Notes under the pieces: generated by a model
The model's database searches: none
Told to the model about the DNA's origin: nothing
The model's input: the letters and a program-made list of their open reading frames with translations, nothing else
In this document: piece after piece, positions 31,986 through 37,732 of the stretch
How the letters are laid out: the number at the start of each line of letters is the position of its first letter
Numbering within the stretch: the stretch's first letter is position 1
Origin: Desulfobacterales bacterium
GTDB lineage: Bacteria; Desulfobacterota; Desulfobacteria; Desulfobacterales; UBA5852
NCBI GenBank assembly: GCA_030066135.1
Contig: JASJCD010000004.1
Location: 1 to 37,732, forward strand
Direction: 5' to 3'
Length of the DNA: 37,732 bases
Made by a program: the position numbers and the translations under genes

Positions 31986-32525
31986 TCAGCGCTGGTCCAG
32001 GGGCTGCTGGGGAACGTTCTGCAGGCGGGCCGTGTCGTAGCCCACGGTGGTCAGAAGATCCAGGATCCGGGCAAAATCCGCTTCAGGGATGGTCGGCGTG
32101 CGGGCCATGACCCAGACGTAGTCACGCTTGGAACGGCCGATCACGGTCTGGGTGTAGTCCTGATTCAGAAAAATGATGCGGTATTCGGCCTTGAAGGGCC
32201 AGATAAACTGCATGCCCCAGTGCGCATTGCCACTGTCATCACGGATATAGGCCCTGGATGTATAGGTCTTGAGGGGACCGTCAAAGGCCCCTTTGTTGTA
32301 AGTAAAGGTGGTGGCCACCGTGCCGTCTGCCTCCAGGCGATAGTTTTCGAGCGCGTTGTAGGCATCCTTTTCGAAGGAAGTGGGAATACTGGCAACGACG
32401 TACCAGTCGCCCATGAAGCGTTCGAGGTCGACTGACGGAACCGTGGCGATTGGCGGATGGCTCCGGCATCCGACCATGAAGGCCATGAGGACCAGTATGA
32501 TGATTGAGCGGGTAGCGGTTTTCAT
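31986..32525 (-). CDS. blc: Bacterial lipocalin (Blc-like lipoprotein)
   Basis: A 179-residue outer-membrane-type lipoprotein. The signal peptide ends in MVGC20, a lipobox. The lipocalin GxW motif is FMGDWYVVAS, followed by NALENYRLEADGTV, WPFKAEYRIIFLNQDYT and the closing RTPTIPEADFARIL of Blc. Blc binds fatty acids and lysophospholipids and is linked to membrane stress. TGGAGA lies 8 nt before the ATG. The +2 residue (Arg) does not signal inner-membrane retention. Confidence 0.9.
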   Translation of the reverse strand: MKTATRSIIILVLMAFMVGCRSHPPIATVPSVDLERFMGDWYVVASIPTSFEKDAYNALENYRLEADGTVATTFTYNKGAFDGPLKTYTSRAYIRDDSGNAHWGMQFIWPFKAEYRIIFLNQDYTQTVIGRSKRDYVWVMARTPTIPEADFARILDLLTTVGYDTARLQNVPQQPLDQR

Positions 32526-32860
32526 ATCGATTTATCTCCATGTGGGCCCCATGCGGCATCCGCCTTATCTGCGACCGCGACGATGCACACGCTACCCTCG
32601 TATACGATAACCACCACCGTGAGGTGTGCGGCCTGATCGTCGAGGGCCGCCATGGTGTAGACCTGCCGCGAATTAGATGGTTTTGGCCACCCTGTGGCGA
32701 CGAGCTCATTTGCGGGCCAACGTTTTGTTGCTTCACATTTTATGCCGCCTTTAAGCCCTGTCAACTGTGATTGGGACGCCAAATTGGCAGTGGGAATAAT
32801 AGTTCTTGACAGTATTATTCGCATACGTAATATTCGCATGTATTGTAATTGCGAGGTGTC
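32526..32860. other. Divergent intergenic region between lipocalin and MarR genes
   Basis: About 335 bp without a supported ORF. The right end carries the promoter and repeats of the marR-hgd operon (listed separately); the left part should hold the lipocalin promoter. Confidence 0.4.
32806..32839 (+). promoter_or_regulatory. Promoter with embedded direct repeats upstream of the MarR gene
   Basis: TTGACA (32806-32811), 16 nt, TAATAT (32828-32833). The 9-bp direct repeat TATTCGCAT occurs at 32816-32824 and 32831-32839, so one copy is within the spacer and the other overlaps the -10 box. The expected start of transcription is about 20 nt before the ATG. Placement suits repression by the MarR protein encoded next, but the regulator is not proven. 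Confidence 0.6.
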
Positions 32861-33313
32861 ATGATATTTGAACAGCCCGACGAATGCCCATTTTATCTGG
32901 TTTCACGCGTGACCCTGCAGGTAACCTCGGCCCTCAAGAAAGGTATGGCGGCCGCCGGGATAGACGCCGTCAAGCCGGCGTATCTGGGTGTGTTGCTCTG
33001 CCTGTGGGCTGAAGATGGTCGCAAAACCGTGGAACTGGCCCGCTGTGCCCGGCTCGAACCATCCTCCCTGACGGGCCTGCTCGACCGCATGGAGCGCGAC
33101 GGCCTGATCTTCCGGGCTCCGGATCCCCGCGATCGGCGGGCCCACAGGATATGTCTGACCGAAGCCGGTCGGGCGGTTAAAAGGCCGGCCGAAGCCGTCA
33201 CCGCACAGGTTCTGGCCCGGGTGTTCGACGGGGTTGCTGCCCGCGACCTGGCCCGCACCATGGATGTCCTGCAGCAGGTCCTCACCAACATCGAGGAGGC
33301 GAACGCATCATGA
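32861..33313 (+). CDS. MarR-family transcriptional regulator
   Basis: A 150-residue regulator. The winged helix is clear: TVELARCARLEPSSLTGLLDRMERDGLIFRAPDPRDRRAHRICLTEAG, with the DxRxxR wing as DPRDRRAHRI. Family members are dimeric repressors or activators often released by aromatic or thioester ligands. The ATG at 32861 is chosen (GAGG 4 nt upstream) over the track's TTG. It overlaps the next gene by 4 nt (ATGA), so it is translated together with the dehydratase-like genes and very likely controls them. Confidence 0.9.
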   Translation: MIFEQPDECPFYLVSRVTLQVTSALKKGMAAAGIDAVKPAYLGVLLCLWAEDGRKTVELARCARLEPSSLTGLLDRMERDGLIFRAPDPRDRRAHRICLTEAGRAVKRPAEAVTAQVLARVFDGVAARDLARTMDVLQQVLTNIEEANAS

Positions 33314-34365
33314 GTTCATCGACACGCGGCCGCATTGGTTTCAGCTGTGCCTACACACCGCTGCCCGCGATTGCCGCCGCAGGCTTTGTGCCCCATCGGA
33401 TATTGCCCCTGAGCGCATCCCCGGACCAGGCCGGGCGCTATCTGCACGACAATCTATGTCCGCATGTCAAACGCCTTGTCGATCGGGCCATGGACGACGA
33501 CCTGCCCCCGATGGCGGGAATGGTGGTGGTCAACAGCTGCGATGCCATGCGGCGCCTGGCGGATGCCTGGCGGCACGTGCGCCCCAAGGAACCGGTTTTT
33601 CTCCTGGATCTACCGGCCACCGGCGATGCGGCGGCCGTGGCCTTCTTTGCCACCGAAATTGAACGTCTGGCGCAAGCCCTGGACGAATGGGGTGGACGGG
33701 CGTTGGAGACGGGCGCGTTGAAGCATGCGGCCGATCGCTACAATCAGCTCGGCGCCCTGTTTGCAACCCTTCGTCAACAAATGGTGCAGGGGCGGCTTCC
33801 CGGCGGACGCTCCCGCCTGCAGGTACTTTACAACCGCGCCACTGAAATGGGACCGGCCGCCGCTGCGGACATGCTAGCGGCGGAACTGGACGCCACCGGC
33901 CAAGACTGCGGGGGTGATGGCGTGCCGATTTATTTGTTCGGCAATGTGCTGGCCGATCCCGAGGCTTTTGCCCTGATCGAGGCCGGCGGGGCGCGTGTGG
34001 TCGGGGATGATTTCTGCACGGGGTCGCGCCTGTTCAGCCCGGTCGAAATTTCCGGCGGCGGTGAGGGTTTCAAAGGCCTTGCCCGCAGCCTTCTCAAGCG
34101 ACCGCCCTGCGCCCGCACCTTCATGGCCGACAAACCCGGTGCGCTGGTGGATCATGTGCTGGCCGGCGCGGCTGCCAGCGCAGCGCGCGGTGTGATCGGG
34201 CACACCTTAAAGTTCTGCGATCCCTATCTTGCACGACTCCCTATTGTTCGGGATGCACTGCGGGATGCGGGGATTCCCCTGCTGCTGCTGGAGGGCGACT
34301 GCAGTCTGGGATCCATCGGTCAGCAGCGCACACGCATCGAAGCCTTCATTGAAATGTTGAGGTGA
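33310..34365 (+). CDS. 2-hydroxyacyl-CoA dehydratase-family protein (HgdB/BcrC-like), smaller subunit
   Basis: A 351-residue member of the HgdB/BcrC/FldC family. Candidate iron-sulfur Cys lie in GFSCAYTPLP (C13), VNSCDAM, DDFCTGSRLF and LKFCDPYL, and the C-terminal LLEGDCSLGSIGQQRTRIEAFIEML is the family signature. Such subunits hold a [4Fe-4S] cluster and receive one electron at very low potential from an ATP-driven activator to dehydrate 2-hydroxyacyl-CoA or reduce aromatic acyl-CoA. It is 25-30 residues shorter than typical HadC/FldC. It is coupled to marR and to the next gene. Confidence 0.87.
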   Translation: MSSSTRGRIGFSCAYTPLPAIAAAGFVPHRILPLSASPDQAGRYLHDNLCPHVKRLVDRAMDDDLPPMAGMVVVNSCDAMRRLADAWRHVRPKEPVFLLDLPATGDAAAVAFFATEIERLAQALDEWGGRALETGALKHAADRYNQLGALFATLRQQMVQGRLPGGRSRLQVLYNRATEMGPAAAADMLAAELDATGQDCGGDGVPIYLFGNVLADPEAFALIEAGGARVVGDDFCTGSRLFSPVEISGGGEGFKGLARSLLKRPPCARTFMADKPGALVDHVLAGAAASAARGVIGHTLKFCDPYLARLPIVRDALRDAGIPLLLLEGDCSLGSIGQQRTRIEAFIEMLR

Positions 34366-34370
34366 GCGTC

Positions 34371-35603
34371 ATGATGAAATCTTATTTCGACGACCTCGTG
34401 AGCGGGATCGAGGCCCGTCTGGCGGAGGACCCCGAAAACCGCAGCCCACGTAAAGTCTATGCCCTGGAAGTGGCCCGGTTGGGCCAGCGCCTTTACGGTG
34501 AAACCGAAAGCGTGGCCTGGTGCGGGGTCACCGCTCCATTTGACCTCCTGGCCGCCATGGGCGTCACCTCCTGCTTCGTGGAATTCGTGGGTGCCATGCT
34601 GGCCGCCACCGGCATGGAAGGTGCCTTTTTGGAGGAGGCCGAGCATGCCGGCTACGGCGGCGACACCTGCGGCTATCACCGGGCCGTCCTGGGGGCCGCC
34701 CGCAAGGACCTCATGCCGGTTCCGGATTTTCTGATCGCCACCAGCAGCCCCTGCACCGGGGGGCTGGCCGTCATGGAAAACCTGGCGCGTCATTTTGAAA
34801 AGGACCTCTTCGTTCTGAACGTACCCCAGGAGGCCTCGGATGCGGGCGTGCGCTACCTGGCCGATCAGATCAGGGACATGGCTGCTTTCGTCGCCGATCA
34901 CACCGGCCAGCGGCTGGATCCCGCGCGCCTGCGCCAGGCGATCGATAATACCAACCGCGCACGGACGCTGCTGGAAGAGGCTTACCAACTGGCCCAGCAT
35001 GTGCCTTCGCCGGTCACCGGCCGGATGATGGGCAATTTCGGCGTGGTCATGGCGCTGCTGCTGGGAACCGAGGCCGCCGTGACGGTCGCCCGGACCTATC
35101 GCGACGCATTCGCCCGCCGGGTCGAGAAGGGCGAGGGCGGACTGGCCCGTGAAAACCTTCGCCTGCTCTGGATCCAGAACCGGATTCAGTTTAAGAACCC
35201 GCTGATCGAAATGCTCGAAAAGGATTTCGGGGCCGTGGTGGTGGCCGATGAACTCAACGCCATCACCTGGGAGGCGATCGATCCGGACGACCCCTATGAA
35301 GGCCTGGCCCGGCGGGCCATATCGATTCCCTTCAACGGCCAGGGCCGTCGGCGCGTCGATCATCTTCAGAAAATGGCGGCGAGCTTTAAAGTCAACGGCG
35401 CCATCAATCCCTGCAACTGGGGCTGTCGCCAGGGCACCGGGGCGCGAGGCTTGATCGGGGAAGGGCTCAAAGCCGTCGGGGTGCCGGTATTGAACCTGGA
35501 GGTGGACTGCATCGACTCGCGCAATTTTGCCGAAGGACAGCTGCGTACACGGCTGGAGGCTTTCGCCGAGATGATTGCCGGCCGCCCCTCTCCCTGGCAT
35601 TGA
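34371..35603 (+). CDS. 2-hydroxyacyl-CoA dehydratase-family protein (HgdA/BcrB-like), larger subunit
   Basis: About 410 residues, the length of the larger subunits HadB/FldB. Visible features: SVAWCGVTAPFDLLAAMG, a Cys in ATSSPCTGG, and near the C-terminus INPCNWGCRQGTGARG and LEVDCIDSRNFAEGQLRTRLEAFAEMI. In this family the N-terminal and C-terminal Cys bind the cluster at the active site. It lies 5 nt after the smaller subunit's stop, with GAGG before the ATG at 34371. The two would form the alpha-beta catalytic component. The substrate is unknown: no CoA-transferase, CoA-ligase or hydroxyacid dehydrogenase is adjacent. Confidence 0.88.
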   Translation: MMKSYFDDLVSGIEARLAEDPENRSPRKVYALEVARLGQRLYGETESVAWCGVTAPFDLLAAMGVTSCFVEFVGAMLAATGMEGAFLEEAEHAGYGGDTCGYHRAVLGAARKDLMPVPDFLIATSSPCTGGLAVMENLARHFEKDLFVLNVPQEASDAGVRYLADQIRDMAAFVADHTGQRLDPARLRQAIDNTNRARTLLEEAYQLAQHVPSPVTGRMMGNFGVVMALLLGTEAAVTVARTYRDAFARRVEKGEGGLARENLRLLWIQNRIQFKNPLIEMLEKDFGAVVVADELNAITWEAIDPDDPYEGLARRAISIPFNGQGRRRVDHLQKMAASFKVNGAINPCNWGCRQGTGARGLIGEGLKAVGVPVLNLEVDCIDSRNFAEGQLRTRLEAFAEMIAGRPSPWH

Positions 35604-35642
35604 ACACCTCGTGCCGCTGGCCCGCGTTTTAGGAGATCGCAC

Positions 35643-36452
35643 ATGGAGGTTTTTCTCGGTATCGATATCGGCAGTCTTTCCTGTGACGGGGTATTAATCG
35701 ACAGTCACGGCAAAATCCTGGCTGCCACGGTGGTGCCCACCGGTGCCCGCAACCTGGAGGCTATCGAACGCGTCCGGCGGGAAATTTTGCAGACGGCCGG
35801 GCTAAGTGAAGCGGCGGTCCAGGCCACGGTTTCGACGGGCTATGGCCGCGACAGGGTGGAAAACCGGCTGGCCGCCGTAACTGAAATTACCTGCCATGCC
35901 AGGGGCATTCAGGCCCTCTACCCGGACACCGATATTTTGGTCGATATCGGCGGACAGGACAGCAAGGCGATCCGGCTGGACCGCCAGGGCGGGGTTCAGG
36001 ATTTTGCCATGAACGACAAGTGTGCGGCCGGTACGGGCCGTTTTCTGGAAGCCATGGCGCGTGCGCTGCAGGTGGACATCACCGAATTGGGCGGCCTGGA
36101 CCGCGGTGCCAGGGATAACCTGACCCTGAGCAGCATGTGTACCGTATTCGCCGAGAGCGAGGTCGTATCCCTGATCGCCAGCGGCACCGAAACCCGCGAG
36201 ATCGTTGCCGGGTTGAACCGCGCCATCGCCTCCCGCACGGCTTCGCTGGTCAAACGGGTCGGCGGCGATGTGAACGCCTTGAATGTGGCCATGTCCGGCG
36301 GCGTGGCGCGCAATGGCGGCGTGGTCCGCGCCATCACCGCGGTTTTAGGCCGGCCGCTGGCCGTTCCCGACAACCCCGATACCGTCGGGGCTTTCGGTGC
36401 GGCCCTGATTGCCCGCCAGCGTTTCAAGGGCACCGCTGGCCATCAGACCTGA
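35643..36452 (+). CDS. HgdC-type ATP-dependent activator (ASKHA, 4Fe-4S)
   Basis: A 269-residue activator. The ATPase motifs are FLGIDIGSLSCDGVLID, DIGGQDSKAI and MSGGVARNGG. The cluster ligands are C127 in NDKCAAGTGRF and C166 in SSMCTVFAESEVV, the same positions that I recall for HgdC of Acidaminococcus. The homodimer holds one [4Fe-4S] between subunits and uses ATP to push an electron onto the dehydratase or reductase. TAGGAGA lies 7 nt before the ATG; the gene is 39 nt after the larger subunit and completes the operon. Confidence 0.93.
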   Translation: MEVFLGIDIGSLSCDGVLIDSHGKILAATVVPTGARNLEAIERVRREILQTAGLSEAAVQATVSTGYGRDRVENRLAAVTEITCHARGIQALYPDTDILVDIGGQDSKAIRLDRQGGVQDFAMNDKCAAGTGRFLEAMARALQVDITELGGLDRGARDNLTLSSMCTVFAESEVVSLIASGTETREIVAGLNRAIASRTASLVKRVGGDVNALNVAMSGGVARNGGVVRAITAVLGRPLAVPDNPDTVGAFGAALIARQRFKGTAGHQT

Positions 36453-36543
36453 GCGCCAATGGGTGCCAGCGTGCGAAACCATGGCGCCGCGGCCAGGCAT
36501 TCCCGGCCCTGCAGCGCGTCATTGCCGGAAGGGGCAGAACCAC

Positions 36544-37467
36544 ATGCACAGTGGAAAACACCTTTGGGGGTGGCTCATCGTTCTGATGGTGGGGGGCAGC
36601 CTGGGCCTGTCGTCACCGGTACGGTCGGCGGAACGCTACACCCTGGTGCTCAAAGATGGCCGCCGGATCGAAATCAGCGCCTACGAAGAAGCGGACGGTC
36701 AGCTCTTCTATTACCGCTACGACGCCCGCATCGGCATCGCCCGCGACAAGATCGCGAAAATCATCACCAACACACCCGGTGACGTGAGCGTCCCGCTGGA
36801 GGACGAAATAACGGGGCGCATCACCCGTGAACATGGTATCCGTTTCAGCCTGTCTGACTTTCTGCGCGAAGATTATCTCGCCGCCGAGATCACGCCGCGC
36901 CTGTCGCCGAAGGAGCAGCAGGCTTACGTGCACAAACTGCTGGCGCTCAAAAAAGCCGCCATTTTTGAAATCGACGATTTGCGGCAGGTTGCCGAAAGGA
37001 ACGGCGATGTGGTCGAAATCGCCCGGCTCGAGAAAAGGCTGGTCCATGCGCTTGACGACTGGGCCCTGGGCCAGGAAGCCCAGGCGCAAATCGCCCGGCG
37101 CCAGGGTCCGGGAAAAACGATGGATGAACCCCAGGCCCCTGCGACCCCGAATGCCGGTAGGGCTGCGCCTTCGGCCACTGGCGCGAGCAATGCCCTTCCG
37201 GATGCTGCGTACGATGAATCTGCGGCCGCCTTGACCGGTATCGAAAGGCTGCATCAACGGCGGGACATGCTCCGGCTGGTGATTTACAAGCATTACCCGT
37301 CTGTTCAGCACCAAGGTGGTTTTCTTACCCGCCGGAAAGCCGAGGAGGAATTGCGAATCGTCGAGCTGCAGATCCAGTTTTTTGACCGCCTTGCGCCGCT
37401 ACCGCCGCCATCTGCGCCGTCCGCTTCCGAAGTCGGGTCTTCGGTGCCGATCGCCCCGGTCGAATAG
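36544..37467 (+). CDS. Exported protein of unknown function
   Basis: About 307 residues. A signal peptide (WGWLIVLMVGGSLGLSSPVRSA) precedes a small domain, ERYTLVLKDGRRIEISAYEEADGQLFYYRYDARIGIARDKI, that looks like the beta barrel seen in many periplasmic deltaproteobacterial proteins where a 'LKDGR...I' opening is common. A helical part follows (about 110-185), then a Pro/Ala-rich linker and a C-terminal helix pair. No family named. The track's start at 36409 is inside the previous gene; ATG 36544 has AAGGGGC upstream. It may be cotranscribed with hgdC (91-nt gap). Confidence 0.72.
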   Translation: MHSGKHLWGWLIVLMVGGSLGLSSPVRSAERYTLVLKDGRRIEISAYEEADGQLFYYRYDARIGIARDKIAKIITNTPGDVSVPLEDEITGRITREHGIRFSLSDFLREDYLAAEITPRLSPKEQQAYVHKLLALKKAAIFEIDDLRQVAERNGDVVEIARLEKRLVHALDDWALGQEAQAQIARRQGPGKTMDEPQAPATPNAGRAAPSATGASNALPDAAYDESAAALTGIERLHQRRDMLRLVIYKHYPSVQHQGGFLTRRKAEEELRIVELQIQFFDRLAPLPPPSAPSASEVGSSVPIAPVE

Positions 37468-37488
37468 AACCGTTCCCCTTAAAATACC

Positions 37489-37504
37489 GCGGCATGAATG
37501 CCGC
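37489..37504 (+). terminator. Small hairpin after the exported protein gene
   Basis: GCGGCA-TGAA-TGCCGC: a 6-bp GC-rich stem with a four-base loop, 22 nt after the stop at 37467. No T tract follows, so its role as a terminator is only likely. Confidence 0.4.
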
Positions 37505-37631
37505 CCTAGATTGCCTTTTGGGGCGATTCATTGTTAAATATTGCCGCGCCCGATGGAGGATGCAACCGCGTGGGGCCTATCCACACGGCCTCTCCCGCAA
37601 CGCATGAATTGCGCTTTTTGGAGGATTGACA

Positions 37632-37732
37632 ATGCTTGTGCCCATCGTTCTGGCCGGTGGTGCCGGAACCCGGCTGTGGCCCCTGTCCCGGGAGCTGCAT
37701 CCCAAACAACTCCTGCAGCTGACCGGCGATCG
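37632..37732 (+). CDS. manC: Mannose-1-phosphate guanylyltransferase (ManC/AlgA type), 5' part
   Basis: Cut by the right edge and so absent from the ORF track. The 33 visible residues include [18 protein letters not shown] and PKQLLQL, the nucleotide-binding signature ([12 protein letters not shown]...PKQ) of GDP-mannose pyrophosphorylases. It makes GDP-mannose from GTP and mannose 1-phosphate for polysaccharide synthesis. TTGGAGG lies 8 nt before the ATG. Whether the isomerase domain of the bifunctional form is present cannot be seen. Confidence 0.88.
   Translation, partial: MLVPIVLAGGAGTRLWPLSRELHPKQLLQLTGD

Noticed and set aside
32893-33291. 132-aa minus-strand ORF over marR
   Set aside because: Shadow of the MarR gene, which has a clear winged helix and promoter.
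34320-35642. 440-aa minus-strand ORF
   Set aside because: Antisense shadow of the larger HgdA/BcrB-like subunit; no domain of its own.

Overview
The window looks like chromosomal DNA of a GC-rich, strictly or facultatively anaerobic member of the Desulfobacterota (Desulfosarcina/Desulfatitalea-like). This rests on gene content: a 2-hydroxyacyl-CoA dehydratase/benzoyl-CoA-reductase-type protein pair with its ASKHA activator, a cyanide-insensitive-type cytochrome bd oxidase, many small PilZ/TPR/'ERRSGxDRR' proteins, and two genes read through in-frame TGA codons as selenoproteins. No rRNA, tRNA, CRISPR array, phage or complete insertion sequence was recognised.

Layout. 1-4.2 kb: the start of an ADP-ribosylglycohydrolase (cut by the left edge), a UbiG-like methyltransferase, an MFS transporter, a small membrane protein and a TatD-like nuclease. 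4.1-6.9 kb: a leftward lipid operon (CDP-alcohol phosphatidyltransferase, CDP-diglyceride synthase, PlsC acyltransferase, VTT-like membrane protein) whose first two genes resemble E. coli YnbA-YnbB. 7.2-9.6 kb: an APC-type permease translationally coupled to an exported rhodanese with a Cys-x-Sec motif, then a tail-anchored small protein. 10.4-14.6 kb: small proteins (ABM, DUF5658-like, YkgJ, CopG-like), a selenocysteine peroxiredoxin and an AlaX editing protein. 14.8-19.7 kb: an N-methyl amino acid oxidase-like flavoprotein, an RlmK-like rRNA methyltransferase, a long inverted repeat, YqaA, an SDR and a glyoxalase II-like hydrolase. 20-24 kb: a LysM lytic transglycosylase, an M15-type peptidase and a zinc-ribbon/PilZ protein. 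24-27 kb: two leftward TPR genes and an unrecognised protein. 27.3-29.8 kb: cioAB-type oxidase with an unannotated 38-aa third subunit. 30-32.5 kb: aspartate kinase, SlyD, lipocalin. 32.8-36.5 kb: a MarR regulator coupled to two HgdB/BcrC-like proteins and an HgdC-type activator. 36.5-37.7 kb: an exported protein and the start of a ManC-type guanylyltransferase.

The most striking content is the pair of selenoproteins, both split in the supplied ORF track. In each, TGA stands where homologues have Cys, the reading frame continues with conserved family sequence, and a small hairpin with a G-rich loop begins 14-16 nt after the TGA, as expected of a bacterial SECIS. The rhodanese carries a signal peptide. 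The peroxiredoxin has no cysteine at all and so would be a 1-Sec enzyme. The second notable module is the MarR-HgdB-like-HgdB-like-HgdC operon, which has no CoA-transferase or substrate enzyme beside it and so an unknown substrate.
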